Below, piece by piece: positions 29,077-38,803 of a stretch of 64,000 nt of DNA. Where the stretch lies: NCBI RefSeq assembly GCF_900168685.1, contig NZ_FVZN01000014.1, positions 1,798,001 through 1,862,000 on the forward strand. Direction: 5' to 3'. Origin of the DNA: Solibacillus isronensis. GTDB lineage: Bacteria; Bacillota; Bacilli; Bacillales_A; Planococcaceae. The stretch's first letter is position 1. The number at the start of each line of letters is the position of its first letter. The position numbers and the translations under genes are program-made. The notes under the pieces are model-generated. The model saw nothing but the letters and a program-made list of their open reading frames with translations, was not told the DNA's origin and ran no database searches.

Positions 29077-30072
29077 TTACTTTTTAAATAGTTCTTTATA
29101 TTGATGCGATGTCGTGATCGCGATTGTCAGCGCACCTTTACTGTAATACGCTTTAATTAAAAACGGAGCCCCGCTCGTATTTTGAAACTTGAAATCGAGC
29201 GATCCGTAAGCAACTGTGGCATCCCTGCCTGTCGGGACATATCCGATGTTCAGTGAATGGTGATGCCTTTCCGTAATGCGTATTCCTAACTGGTCGACAG
29301 CATTAAATAATGTCGAGGATGTTTGGCAAATTCCACCGCCAATTCCCATCACCAGCTCCTTATTGATAATTTCAGGTGCCGGTTGATAACCTTTTTCCAC
29401 CGTTCGCTCTCCAACCATTGTGTTAAAAGAAAAATAATCTCCATCCCCAACTAAAATATTATGGATGGCCTTTGAGGAAAGCTCGATATTTTCACTTCTT
29501 CCACTTTGTGCTCCATTAAAATAAGTCGTAAACGAGGCAACGGTCACATCATCTAATGAAGGAATGTCTATTTCCAGATCCGTTTCCAATATATACAGCG
29601 GTAAAAAAATATGATCTCCTTTTGGTGAAGCTGTTAAAATTTTTTCGACCAATTCACTTTCCTTTAATATGATACCGGGGCTCCCTTCAATAACGTTCCC
29701 GTTCTCCTCCACTTTATGAAGCACCATTGTTTGATCATAGCCGGTCCTTTCTTTCGTTCCTCTGGCTAAATCTTTTGCTATTTTCTTAACATTAGCTTCG
29801 TACAGTTCGCTATCCGTACCGTACCCTAATAATTGTGGTGTGAACGATTTCACGATTTCCATTGTTCTCGGATCAATCAATGTAATGACAGCTGGATAGA
29901 TAAGCGGATATTCTCCGACAATCGCTTCACTTTCCGGCAACGGTGCGTTAGTTGAAGCTTCAATTTGCTGTTCTTCTTCACCGGTTTCGGTAGCACCAGA
30001 ATACGGCGCTTTTTCACAGCCTGTAAGAAAACAAAGACCGATCAGTACTAAATAAATGAAGTTTGTTTTCAT
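29077..30072 (-). CDS. VanW-family lipoprotein
   Basis: 331 residues. Signal peptide with lipobox LTGC (Cys19), a low-complexity Glu-rich linker (20-50), a peptidoglycan-binding-like region, and the VanW domain (about 195-310). Diagnostic motifs are FSFNTMVGERTVEKGYQPA and GIGGGICQTSSTLFNAV. Such proteins are linked to the cell wall but have no known reaction. GGGGAAAT precedes the ATG. Next gene (30219) is a cell-wall peptidase. Confidence 0.88.
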   Translation of the reverse strand: MKTNFIYLVLIGLCFLTGCEKAPYSGATETGEEEQQIEASTNAPLPESEAIVGEYPLIYPAVITLIDPRTMEIVKSFTPQLLGYGTDSELYEANVKKIAKDLARGTKERTGYDQTMVLHKVEENGNVIEGSPGIILKESELVEKILTASPKGDHIFLPLYILETDLEIDIPSLDDVTVASFTTYFNGAQSGRSENIELSSKAIHNILVGDGDYFSFNTMVGERTVEKGYQPAPEIINKELVMGIGGGICQTSSTLFNAVDQLGIRITERHHHSLNIGYVPTGRDATVAYGSLDFKFQNTSGAPFLIKAYYSKGALTIAITTSHQYKELFKK

Positions 30073-30218
30073 TTTATTTCCCCTATCTATAAAAGCAAAG
30101 ATCTCATAGCTTATTCAGAAATTTAACTTCTGTTAACAGAAGTAATGCCACTAAACGCCCACGTATATTGAAAATGGGATACCGTCACTTTTATAGACAG
30201 CGAGAATGGAATCCATCA

Positions 30219-31220
30219 TTATTGTTTTCTTTGTTTCGCTTCTTTTTCCCACCTTGCCAAGGCTGGATACGGATCAAATGCCCACTCTGTACGACCATTA
30301 TATTTATAGATGCCGTAGTGTAGATGCGGCGGGAATTTTCCGGCTGTTCCTTCTTTACCATACCCTGTGCTTCCAACATAGCCGATTACTTGTCCTGCCT
30401 CGACAATATCGCCTTCTTTGAGCCCTTTTTGGAAATAAGCAAGGTGTGCATAATAATGATACGAGTTATGATTATCACGAATACCGACACGCCAGCCGCC
30501 AAACTGATTCCAGCCCATCACTTCAATTACACCGTATGACGTTGAATAGACCGGTGTGTTGTACGGAGCAAAAATGTCTGTTCCTTCATGGATTCTTCGG
30601 CCACCCCAGCCGCGATTTGCTCCCCATGTTCCCCTATAGCTATAATCGGCATGAGTGGATAATGGAAATGTATGATTGTCTAAATTGATAGTTCCGAATT
30701 TCTCATATAATTTTGCAATAACCATTATTTGATTCACCGATAATTCGTTTTTATAATAGTCCCATAATGCCAATTTAAAATTATCCTCACCATATCCGTA
30801 CTGTCTTAAATAGTTCGCTAATGTAAACAATACATCCCTATCATCGGAACGGTCTGCTACCCCATCTCCGTTTCCATCCATACCGCTTCCATTAAAATAA
30901 GCAATTGAAACCGGGGAAGTATCTTCGCCCGACGGATTTAAAATACCTGACCAAAATTCATCCGAAAATTGGATCGCAATGACACTTTCCCGTTTCGGAA
31001 TATCTTTTCGCACTTCCTGAATATTCCGTTCAAACTGATCGACGGCAGCTAAATAATACCAGGGCAATAATATATTTTCATGCTGTATATAGTAGTCCAT
31101 CCTTTTTTGCATTAGCTGTTCTTTCGTCAAGGTGGTGTCCTCTTCAGAAGCATCGGCAACCGGCATAAAACCTAAAATAAAAACGGACGCCATCATCAAT
31201 GCGATACGGTATTTCATCAT
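30219..31220 (-). CDS. LytH-like M23 peptidase
   Basis: 333 residues with a cleavable signal peptide (1-24). C-terminal LytM/M23 domain with zinc ligands His211 and Asp215 (HEGTD) and His299/His301 (HLHYG), and a central ~160-residue region with GNGDGVADRSD. It resembles B. subtilis LytH, the mother-cell L-Ala-D-Glu peptidase that trims cortex peptidoglycan during sporulation. The ATG overlaps the stop of the deacetylase gene (ATGA), so both are made together, fitting a shared role in wall remodelling. Confidence 0.85.
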   Translation of the reverse strand: MMKYRIALMMASVFILGFMPVADASEEDTTLTKEQLMQKRMDYYIQHENILLPWYYLAAVDQFERNIQEVRKDIPKRESVIAIQFSDEFWSGILNPSGEDTSPVSIAYFNGSGMDGNGDGVADRSDDRDVLFTLANYLRQYGYGEDNFKLALWDYYKNELSVNQIMVIAKLYEKFGTINLDNHTFPLSTHADYSYRGTWGANRGWGGRRIHEGTDIFAPYNTPVYSTSYGVIEVMGWNQFGGWRVGIRDNHNSYHYYAHLAYFQKGLKEGDIVEAGQVIGYVGSTGYGKEGTAGKFPPHLHYGIYKYNGRTEWAFDPYPALARWEKEAKQRKQ

Positions 31221-31984
31221 TTCTCCTCCTCTACGATATGTTGTTTCGCATCATTTTGTAATCGGATCATTTGTGAAATTGTGATAAATCGGTAGCCCTG
31301 TTTTTTTAGCTCAGGCAATATTTTCTCCAGCGCTTGAACCGTCTGCTCTCTATTGCCTCCTCCGTCATGGAACAAAACAACATTTCCATTTCCAAGACCG
31401 TTCAATACCGTATTTACTATTTTATTTACACCTGGATCTTTCCAGTCTTCTGTATCTTGATGCCATGACCACATAACAATTTTATAGCCGTTTTTGACGG
31501 ATTCTTTAACGAGTTCATCTGTATAATAACCTTCAACCGGCCGGAATAGATTCGGTTTTACTCCTGTGATGCTGAAAATTGTATCGGATGTTTGATTAAC
31601 CTCTTCCATAATGGGAGAAACTGATTTTGTAAAAGGATGTGTGTACGTATGATTGGCGATCTCATGTCCACTTTCATGCATCCGCAAAACGAGTTCGGGG
31701 CTTTTTTCAGCCAATTGCCCCACGATAAAAAACGTTCCCTTTGCCTCATATTGTTCAAGTAAATCAAGTATTTGACTCGTATATTTCGGATGCGGCCCAT
31801 CATCAAATGTTAGGGCCACTACCTTTTCGTCCGTTTTAATATCCCAAATAATTTGACCTGTTTCTTCATAATAGTCCCGTCCTTTTGCTTCACCGAGACT
31901 ATTGAATACATACATAGCTGCAAATATAAATAAAAGGACTAAAAATAAAATAAACGCAATTCTTTTCCATTTTTTTCGTTTCAT
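31217..31984 (-). CDS. membrane-anchored polysaccharide deacetylase
   Basis: 255 residues. N-terminal membrane anchor (8-27), then a NodB-homology domain: LTFDDGP (catalytic Asp61, metal Asp62), metal ligands in NHTYTHP (His112, His116), FRPVEG in place of the common RPPYG, and LFHDGG. It removes acetyl groups from peptidoglycan or related sugars outside the membrane. Coupled to the LytH-like gene. AAGGAAGTG precedes the ATG. Sporulation-specific use is inferred. Confidence 0.88.
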   Translation of the reverse strand: MKRKKWKRIAFILFLVLLFIFAAMYVFNSLGEAKGRDYYEETGQIIWDIKTDEKVVALTFDDGPHPKYTSQILDLLEQYEAKGTFFIVGQLAEKSPELVLRMHESGHEIANHTYTHPFTKSVSPIMEEVNQTSDTIFSITGVKPNLFRPVEGYYTDELVKESVKNGYKIVMWSWHQDTEDWKDPGVNKIVNTVLNGLGNGNVVLFHDGGGNREQTVQALEKILPELKKQGYRFITISQMIRLQNDAKQHIVEEEK

Positions 31985-32092
31985 TTAATCACTTCCTTAA
32001 TTAATTTCCTCTGCATTAGTATTTAGAGAAACGCTAAAAAGATGTATTTAATTTAAAGTGAAAATAAACCATTTGTATTTTTTAAAATTAAA

Positions 32093-32128
32093 AAAGAGCT
32101 AGAGATTCAATGTAATCTCCAGCTCTTT
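32093..32128 (-). terminator. terminator of the GntP-family gene
   Basis: AAAGAGCTGGAGATT pairs with 32093-32107 (one mismatch) around a six-base loop, followed by T-rich sequence on the minus strand. Confidence 0.85.
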
Positions 32129-32145
32129 TCTCAACAGTTATTAAC

Positions 32146-33573
32146 TTAAATAATTCCAAACCACGTATAAAGTGCAATGACGGCAAATACAGCTGCTGTT
32201 TTAATAAGCGTAATTGCAAAAATGTCGCCATAGGATTGTTTATGCGTTAATCCAGTAACAGCCAGTAGTGTAATGACTGCACCATTATGCGGCAATGTAT
32301 CCATTCCACCTGATGCCATTGCTACAACTCGGTGCATAACTTCCGGTGAAATATTGGCAGCTGCAATCGCTCGGTTAAACTGCTCACCCATTGCCCCTAA
32401 TGCAATTCCCATTCCGCCAGAAGCAGATCCTGTGACACCGGCTAAAACACTCGTCGTAACCGCACCATTTACAAGAGGATTTGTAAACGTCCCGGAAATG
32501 CCGCTGCTAATCGTAGAAAATCCTGGCAGTACAGCGATTACTCCACCGAAACCGTATTCGGAACCTGTGTTCATCACCGCTAGTAATGCACCGCCGATTG
32601 TTTTATTCAACCCTTCTTTCACTTGGCGAATAACACGTTCAAAGTTATAGGCGAAAGCCGATACAATACCGACGATTACCGCGATTTCAATCGCCCAAAT
32701 AGAGGAATTTGCAGCCACATCAATCGAATAGTCAGAGAGTCCGATTGCCGCAAAATCAAATCCATTCGGATACCATCTAGGAATTGCTGTAATTAAATAA
32801 TTGTTCATTACTGCAACTAAAATTAGCGGAACAAATGCTAAAACTTTTCGGAAAACCGTCTGATCTGTATCAATAGAAGAAGCCGACTGTGCTGCGTTGA
32901 TTTCATCATTTTCTTTGATTTCACCATTCAAGCCGTAATAGCCTTCCCCAGCTTTTTTAGCCGAACGTTTTCGCCATTCCAAATACGATAACCCGGTTCC
33001 TAATATAATGATTGCACCAATAATCCCTAATACAGGCGCCGCATAAATATTTGTCCCGAAAAATGTTGTCGGTATAACATTTTGAATTTGAGGACTTCCC
33101 GGTAATGCATCCATTGTAAATGTAAATGCCCCAAGCGCAATGGTAGCCGGCATTAATCGTTTCGGTATATCCGCCTCTTTGAATAATTGAACAGCAAAGG
33201 GATAAATCGCAAATACAGCGACAAACGAACTGACACCGCTATAAGTTAAAATCGCCCCAAATAAAACGATTGTTAATAATGTTTGTTTTGCACCGATCAG
33301 TTTCACTATCGTTTTTGCAATCGATTCCGCAATACCGGACATTTCAATAACTTTACCGAAAATCGCACCTAGCAGAAAGACCGGGAAATAATTTTTAATG
33401 AAGCTGACCATCTTTTCCATATATATTCCCGAAAAGAACGGTAATATATTGGCAGGTTCAATGAGAAAAACGGCTAACAGCGCACATAACGGCGCCACGA
33501 TAATAACCGAAAAACCTCGAAAAGCCGCAAACATTAACAGCCCTAAAGCAAATAAAATAATAATTAAATCCAT
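32146..33573 (-). CDS. GntP-family permease
   Basis: 475 residues with about 12-13 membrane segments over the whole length. Family traits are LGAIFGKVIEMSGIAESIA, TYSGVSSFVAVFAIYP, ALPGSPQIQNVIPTTFFG, and near the end ASGGMDTLPHNGAVITLL. The family transports gluconate and other carboxylates by proton symport; substrate unknown. GAGG before the ATG. Monocistronic. Confidence 0.88.
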   Translation of the reverse strand: MDLIIILFALGLLMFAAFRGFSVIIVAPLCALLAVFLIEPANILPFFSGIYMEKMVSFIKNYFPVFLLGAIFGKVIEMSGIAESIAKTIVKLIGAKQTLLTIVLFGAILTYSGVSSFVAVFAIYPFAVQLFKEADIPKRLMPATIALGAFTFTMDALPGSPQIQNVIPTTFFGTNIYAAPVLGIIGAIIILGTGLSYLEWRKRSAKKAGEGYYGLNGEIKENDEINAAQSASSIDTDQTVFRKVLAFVPLILVAVMNNYLITAIPRWYPNGFDFAAIGLSDYSIDVAANSSIWAIEIAVIVGIVSAFAYNFERVIRQVKEGLNKTIGGALLAVMNTGSEYGFGGVIAVLPGFSTISSGISGTFTNPLVNGAVTTSVLAGVTGSASGGMGIALGAMGEQFNRAIAAANISPEVMHRVVAMASGGMDTLPHNGAVITLLAVTGLTHKQSYGDIFAITLIKTAAVFAVIALYTWFGII

Positions 33574-33786
33574 TATATAACCTCAAGTCTATATATGATT
33601 AGGATGAATCTTTTGTATGTTTTCAATGTACAACTACAAAATATTTCATTGAGTACTTATGACGGAACCTACTATAACGTACGATTTCCGAGGTGTACAA
33701 TATTTAAAAATCATAGTAGATATTCCTTTTTTTCATACCCAGATAACCCTTTTTATGTATAGAACAGGAAGCTTTAATTCCTAAAA
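33574..33786. other. intergenic region upstream of the GntP-family gene
   Basis: About 210 AT-rich bases between the permease start and the terminator of the purine permease gene. It should hold the GntP promoter; I see no convincing regulatory motif. Confidence 0.25.
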
Positions 33787-33817
33787 AAAGTGCCGCTTCA
33801 GTTAGAAGCAGCACTTT
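33787..33817 (-). terminator. terminator of the purine permease gene
   Basis: AAAGTGCTGCTTC pairs with 33787-33799 (one G-U/mismatch) followed by a seven-T run on the minus strand. Confidence 0.85.
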
Positions 33818-33820
33818 TGA

Positions 33821-35122
33821 TTAATGTGGTAAATAGATTAACTGTAAAATAAACAGAACGGCGAAAATATATACAAGCGGATGTACTTCGCGTCCGCGTC
33901 CTTTTACAAGCATAATTAATGGATAGCTAATAAAACCTAGTGCGATCCCTGTAGAAATACTTGATGTAAGCGGCATTGATAAAATAACTAAAAATGCCGG
34001 GAACGATTCTTCAATTTCATCCCAATTCATATTTTTTACGACACCGATCATTAAACTACCAACGATAATTAATGCAGGAGAAGTAATAGCAGCAACACCT
34101 GATAATGATCCGACAAGCGGTCCGAAAAATGAAGCAATGATGAACAGTACGGCAACCGTTAATGCTGTTAAACCTGTACGTCCGCCAACTGCAACACCAG
34201 AACCTGATTCCAAATATGCTGTTGATGGGCTTGTCCCGAACATCGCACCCGCAGTTGTTGCAAGTGAATCGGAAACAAGTGCTTTACGTGCACGCGGCAG
34301 TTTTCCGTCCTTCAATAATCCTGCCTGCTTTGATACACCGATTAACGTCCCAGTTGTATCAAATAAAGTAACTAAAATGAATGAAAAAATAACACCGTAA
34401 AGACCGTATTCTATCACTTCAGAAATCGCAGTGATTGGATTGAATACGATCAACCCTTCTGGTAAATGCGGAAGCGCCACTACTTTATCGATTGTAAGCT
34501 GACCTGTAAACATCGCAATGATCGCAGTCACAATCATACCGATAAAAATTGCCCCGTTCACCTTACGTGCCATTAATGCGACTGTAATGAACAACCCGAT
34601 AAACGTCAATAACGGTGCCGGCTCTGAGATATTACCAAACTTCACTAAATTCGATTCATCAGCTACGACAATACCGGACATACGCAACCCGATAAACGCG
34701 ATAAATAACCCGATCCCCGCAGTAATCGCCAATTTTAAGTTTTCCGGAATGGCTGTAATCAGCTTTTCACGGAATGGCGTTAAACTAATAATAATAAATA
34801 TAATACCTGCAACAAATACTGCTGAAAAGGCAGTAGTATACGTAATCTCTCCATTTGAAGCTAATACAACAGTATAAGTAAAATACGCGTTTAATCCCAT
34901 ACCCGGAGCGACGGCAATCGGATAGTTCGCACAAAGCGCCATCCAGCCAGTTCCGATAACTGCTGCGATAATTGTAGCCATAAATACTTGATCAACCGGA
35001 ACTCCAGCACCTGATAAAATAATCGGGTTAACAATGATGACATATGCCATCGTTAAAAATGTCGTTAAACCCGCAAATAATTCACGCTTAACTGTTGTCC
35101 CATTTTCTTTTAACTGAAACAT
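33821..35122 (-). CDS. NCS2 purine permease (PbuG/PbuO-like)
   Basis: 433 residues from MFQLKENGTTVKREL at 35122, chosen because GAGG lies seven bases upstream; the longer frame reads through the promoter. About 12 membrane segments. AzgA-type NCS2 motifs are GLTTFLTMAYVIIVNP, APGMGLNAYFTYTVVL, LFDTTGTLIGVSKQAGL and SPSTAYLESGSGVAVGGRTG. It imports hypoxanthine, guanine or adenine by proton symport. A sigma-A promoter sits close upstream, and I see no purine riboswitch in the roughly 40-base leader, unlike pbuG in B. subtilis. Confidence 0.9.
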   Translation of the reverse strand: MFQLKENGTTVKRELFAGLTTFLTMAYVIIVNPIILSGAGVPVDQVFMATIIAAVIGTGWMALCANYPIAVAPGMGLNAYFTYTVVLASNGEITYTTAFSAVFVAGIIFIIISLTPFREKLITAIPENLKLAITAGIGLFIAFIGLRMSGIVVADESNLVKFGNISEPAPLLTFIGLFITVALMARKVNGAIFIGMIVTAIIAMFTGQLTIDKVVALPHLPEGLIVFNPITAISEVIEYGLYGVIFSFILVTLFDTTGTLIGVSKQAGLLKDGKLPRARKALVSDSLATTAGAMFGTSPSTAYLESGSGVAVGGRTGLTALTVAVLFIIASFFGPLVGSLSGVAAITSPALIIVGSLMIGVVKNMNWDEIEESFPAFLVILSMPLTSSISTGIALGFISYPLIMLVKGRGREVHPLVYIFAVLFILQLIYLPH

Positions 35123-35168
35123 TTGCATTCCTCTTTTCAAAACACGAACAATTTTTAAGAACTTATAT

Positions 35169-35197
35169 ATAATATTCGTTTCTATAGTAAAATGCAA
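35169..35197 (-). promoter_or_regulatory. sigma-A promoter of the purine permease gene
   Basis: TTGCAT (35197-35192) and TATTAT (35174-35169) on the minus strand with a 17-base spacer. The predicted transcript has a leader of about 40 bases, too short for a purine aptamer. Confidence 0.6.
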
Positions 35198-35316
35198 TCC
35201 ATTATGAACATTTTTTTAAATAGGGAAAATTAGTTATTTTCTGAAAACTACTCCATTGTTCATATGGCTCTCTTCATGAGACATTTCTTCTTTCATACTT
35301 TACCCAAATTTTGATA

Positions 35317-35332
35317 TTTTACAGCTGTAAAA
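35317..35332. promoter_or_regulatory. perfect 16 bp palindrome at the 3' junction of the group II intron
   Basis: TTTTACAGCTGTAAAA is a perfect palindrome with the core TACAGCTGTA. That core fits the TACA-N2-TGTA operator recognised by BlaI/CopY-type repressors. It abuts the predicted 3' splice site at 35333 and is ~120 bases upstream of the permease -35. Whether any regulator binds is unknown. Confidence 0.35.
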
Positions 35333-37220
35333 ATCGAGTAGGAGGGAGTGATTAACTCCCGACCTCTCACACCACCGTACGTACGGTTCCGTATACGGCG
35401 GTTCAACTAAGATGAATAACGTAAAGTTTCATAACGAACTTGCAGACTTTTCAGCCCTTGGCTCTCCCAATAGGAATTGCCGAGGGTTCTGTGTAATATG
35501 GGGCTATTTGAAATGCGCCAGTACCCTTTTCGGGTATTTCCCCATTCATATGCTTTCCCATAAGGTACTTTTAGGCGAATGAGATTTCTGACTCTTGTTC
35601 GAGGTTTCTTCCAATTCTTCCACAGACACATACGTAGTCTTCGTTTTATCCAACTATCTAATGTTTTAAAGATAGAGTGTGTATCCGCTAAAGCAAAATA
35701 TCCACACCATCCTATTAAATATTGGTTTAACTTTTCGATTCGGTATTCCATGGAATATGGCATCTTACGTGAGGTAATTTCTCGTATTTTCTTCTTCATT
35801 CGGACGAGACTTGATTTCGCAATGCGAACCTTAGGTTCTTTATGAAATGTGAAACTAAACCCTAAGAATTTGCGTTTCCATGGGCGGTCTACGGCTGATT
35901 TCTTTTCATTAACTTTTAAACGAAGTTTTCCTTCGATAAATCGTTGTACGTTCTTCATTACTCGTAATCCTGCACGTTCTGTTCTCACATAAATATTGCA
36001 ATCATCTGCGTATCGAACAAATTTAAGTCCACGTTTCTCTAATTCTTTATCTAATTCATCTAACACAATGTTTGAAAGTAATGGACTTAAAGGGCCACCT
36101 TGTGGTGTTCCTTCTTCTGTACTTGAAACTACTCCATTTATCATGACACCGGCTTGGAGATATTTGCGAATAAGTTTTAATAATGGTTTATCTGAAATTC
36201 GTTTCGCTAATGTTGCCATTAAACGGTCATGGTTGACCTTGTCAAAGAATTTCTCTAAGTCCATATCAACGACCCATCGGTGTCCCTCTTTTAGATAGCT
36301 TTTCGCTTTTCGGATAGCGTCATGAGCGCTTCGATTTGGGCGAAACCCATAGCTATGATCCGAGAATGTTTGGTCATATTCCTTTGATAAAATCTGCGAG
36401 ATGGCTTGTTGAATCAAACGGTCTGTTACGGTTGGAATCCCTAATAAACGCACGCCACCGTCTGGTTTCGGGATTTCGACTCGACGTACTGGTTGCGGTT
36501 CATAGGTTCCATCCAAAATCTTCGATTTAATGGTATCCCAATTTTCGAGGATGTGCTGTCGTAAGGTTTGTACGGGCATCATATCTACTCCATGGCTCCC
36601 TTTATTCGCTTCAACTCGCTTTAATGCTTGTATCATGTTTTGCCGTTCCAAAATTTGATTCAACATCACCATTTCGTTCCTTTCCGTGAATAGCTGTTCT
36701 TCTTTTGCCCAACTGGACTACACCCTCCGCAAATACCCTCGTGGGATTCACCACTACTTTCTAAGCGTGAGGTTTCCTCTGTTTTCTGTGTTCATACATC
36801 CAGTTGGAAAGCCAAGGGCTATTCTCTCTTAATCGTTCGGTCCTTCCAAGTAATTCTAGACTTACTTGTACTATGACCTCTGCTGACTTCTGACAGTTCA
36901 GCTACTTGTCACCAAGTAGGTTATGAAGGGTACTTCGCATTTCTGTCAGACCTCCCCGGGTAAGCGCATGCACTTTCACACCGTCTATCCGCCTCATTTA
37001 CTCGATATGACCTTCGACAGAAGGAGCTTTGTTTTGTTCAGCAAACTCGCTCAGCCATACCTAGCCTTATATGAGATTCGTGTTCCTCGGACCGGTGTTT
37101 TGCCGCCAGCTTCCTTCAGATTCCGCGTCACCACGGACACCCTTGCTCTTGGCTAACCTCTACTTCTGTCTTCGGGGCTCGGGACTTGCACCCTATAGTT
37201 CATGCGCATGCCGGGCACAC
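35333..37220 (-). mobile_element. group IIC (bacterial class C) intron
   Basis: The minus-strand element starts GTGTGCCCGGCATG (37220 downward), a group II 5' end. It continues through a ~550-base structured region (domains I-III, to 36673) and encodes a reverse transcriptase in domain IV. It ends with domain V (35371-35404, GAACCGCCGTATACGG and its partner) and domain VI (35333-35362, ending TACTCGAT). Total about 1.89 kb. It sits five bases after the T-run of an intrinsic terminator, the preferred target of class C introns. The ends are read by eye from sequence similarity. Confidence 0.9.
35407..36672 (-). CDS. ltrA: group II intron-encoded reverse transcriptase/maturase
   Basis: 421 residues. 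Reverse-transcriptase blocks include GVRLLGIPTVTDRLIQQAI, SYGFRPNRSAHDAI, VVDMDLEKFFDKVNHDRLM, GTPQGGPLSPLLSNIVLDEL and the catalytic YADD (about 221). The maturase X domain follows (about 300-400; GWCGYFALADTHSIF). There is no C-terminal HNH endonuclease, as usual in class C. AAAGGA precedes the ATG. The gene appears intact and ends three bases before domain V. Confidence 0.95.
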   Translation of the reverse strand: MVMLNQILERQNMIQALKRVEANKGSHGVDMMPVQTLRQHILENWDTIKSKILDGTYEPQPVRRVEIPKPDGGVRLLGIPTVTDRLIQQAISQILSKEYDQTFSDHSYGFRPNRSAHDAIRKAKSYLKEGHRWVVDMDLEKFFDKVNHDRLMATLAKRISDKPLLKLIRKYLQAGVMINGVVSSTEEGTPQGGPLSPLLSNIVLDELDKELEKRGLKFVRYADDCNIYVRTERAGLRVMKNVQRFIEGKLRLKVNEKKSAVDRPWKRKFLGFSFTFHKEPKVRIAKSSLVRMKKKIREITSRKMPYSMEYRIEKLNQYLIGWCGYFALADTHSIFKTLDSWIKRRLRMCLWKNWKKPRTRVRNLIRLKVPYGKAYEWGNTRKGYWRISNSPILHRTLGNSYWESQGLKSLQVRYETLRYSS

Positions 37221-37225
37221 TGAGA

Positions 37226-37255
37226 AAAACGGTTGCTGAGGAAGCAACCGTTTTG
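37226..37255 (-). terminator. terminator of the transglycosylase gene and target of the intron
   Basis: ACGGTTGC-TTCCTCA-GCAACCGT on the minus strand with flanking A- and T-runs (AAAACGG.../...CCGTTTTT). It starts ten bases after the stop of the 37265 gene; the intron begins just past its T-run. Confidence 0.9.
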
Positions 37256-37264
37256 TAATTTCAT

Positions 37265-38803
37265 TTATTTTTGCTTTTGTACAAATGAATCATAGCGCTG
37301 TATAAATGCCGATATGTGCGCACGCGTTAAAATATCGTTAGGTCTAAATTCTTTGATTGATTGTGTAGTAAGCTCATTCTTGATGAAAAATTGAATTGCT
37401 GTGTCTTCGCTTACTGTTTTCCCATAGTAATAAGAAACCATCAACTGTGCCAATTTCCCGCGTCTAATACCTTTCTCTGCTAAATCTCTTGAGGCTTTTG
37501 TTTTTTCGCTTGCCAGTACCGGCATATTATACTTTTTCGCCAAGTTGTACACGCCGCTTCTGCCCCAAGATGATGTGCTCTTTACATTCGCTAAAGCATC
37601 TTTTTCCGCATAACGGAAGAAGATAGTCAGGAAGTGCGCTTCTGTTAAGTGTTTGTTCGGTAGTAAATGTGTTTCTAATTTGTTTGTTTTTGCATTTCGA
37701 ATTGTGCTGTCACCTTGAATGTAACCTTTGTCAATTGCCCAGATCATACTTTCTGCCCACCATAAATCTTGGAAGTCAGCAAATTTCTTAAAGTACTGTG
37801 AATAATCCTTGTTAGGCTCTACTGGTGTTACAGAAGGTGTTGTTGGCTCAGGTGTCGCTGTTGAATCTACGTAGTCTAGATAACTAGATGCTACATACCC
37901 CTCTGACCCGTCACTTCTTTTCACCGGATACCAGACAAAATGGTTTTTCTTCGTTGCTGCTTCATCGTATACAAATGGCCCAGTAATCGTAACTACTTCA
38001 CCTTTAGTTAAAGTACCTAGCTTAGTCGTATTATCTGCTGTAGGTCTAGATCTAAATGAAGGATTCGTTGTAGCACTTACTTTTTGACCTACTTTAAAAG
38101 AATACTTTGATTTTGTTAACGGTAAATCAAAGTTATAGTTCATCTCTAAAAACTTAATATTATCTCTGCTGTTAGAGTCATATTGGAAATCTTCGCTTGT
38201 AAAAGGCAGCTCTTGTAAGTCGATTAATTCATATTTCTCAACAAACCCAAGAATCTTTTCCTGATATGCTTTTGCATTTCTTACACCAGTTGATTGCTCA
38301 ATCGGACTATTTACTGGCTTCGTACCATTATAAGCCATAATCGCGAAGTACCAAGATTCCAGGTCATCTCTGTTACCACCATTGATTTTAGGCAAATCCG
38401 ATCGATCAAACATTTTATCAAGAATTTTTACACCTGATTCAATATTATAGACAAGGTCGCTTTTCAGTCTTGCTTCATCATAGCCTGCCTGGTTTGTAAT
38501 TTGCATTAAGCCAATTCCATTATCAGCAGTTACAATTGCTTGGCCGTTGTTATCGAAATGACGCCAATTTCCGCTTTCACCTTCCGCTATTGCTTTCACA
38601 ATTTCAGGCGGGACATTATAATTCAGTGCTGTTTCAGTTAATAAGCAGTTTGTTGTTACGTAATTCGGGTTTACCTTTGATGCCGTATCATAGTCACATG
38701 CAGTTGCTATATCTTTCGCGAATACGTTGTGATCATTATTAATAGATAGAGTGATCGCACCAATGGCAATTGCGCCTAACAATGGTTTGAATATTTTTTT
38801 CAT
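37265..38803 (-). CDS. secreted lytic transglycosylase-like protein with SH3 and SLH-like region
   Basis: 512 residues with a signal peptide (1-29). The N-terminal SLT-type lysozyme fold (about 45-190) has catalytic Glu in IAEGESGNWRHF, then GIGLMQITNQAGYDEA and FAIMAYNGTKP. An SH3b-like region (about 240-315; FRSRPTADNTTKLGTL...EGYVASSYLDY) follows, then a Pro/Thr linker. The C-terminal ~180 residues resemble diverged SLH modules (WWAESMIWAIDKGYIQGD, FRPNDILTRAHISAFI). It probably cleaves peptidoglycan at the cell surface. The assembly of domains is inferred by eye. Confidence 0.8.
   Translation of the reverse strand: MKKIFKPLLGAIAIGAITLSINNDHNVFAKDIATACDYDTASKVNPNYVTTNCLLTETALNYNVPPEIVKAIAEGESGNWRHFDNNGQAIVTADNGIGLMQITNQAGYDEARLKSDLVYNIESGVKILDKMFDRSDLPKINGGNRDDLESWYFAIMAYNGTKPVNSPIEQSTGVRNAKAYQEKILGFVEKYELIDLQELPFTSEDFQYDSNSRDNIKFLEMNYNFDLPLTKSKYSFKVGQKVSATTNPSFRSRPTADNTTKLGTLTKGEVVTITGPFVYDEAATKKNHFVWYPVKRSDGSEGYVASSYLDYVDSTATPEPTTPSVTPVEPNKDYSQYFKKFADFQDLWWAESMIWAIDKGYIQGDSTIRNAKTNKLETHLLPNKHLTEAHFLTIFFRYAEKDALANVKSTSSWGRSGVYNLAKKYNMPVLASEKTKASRDLAEKGIRRGKLAQLMVSYYYGKTVSEDTAIQFFIKNELTTQSIKEFRPNDILTRAHISAFIQRYDSFVQKQK

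Noticed and set aside
35123-35332. Purine riboswitch upstream of the purine permease gene
   Set aside because: No aptamer-like paired stem with the conserved loops could be found and the predicted leader is only about 40 bases.
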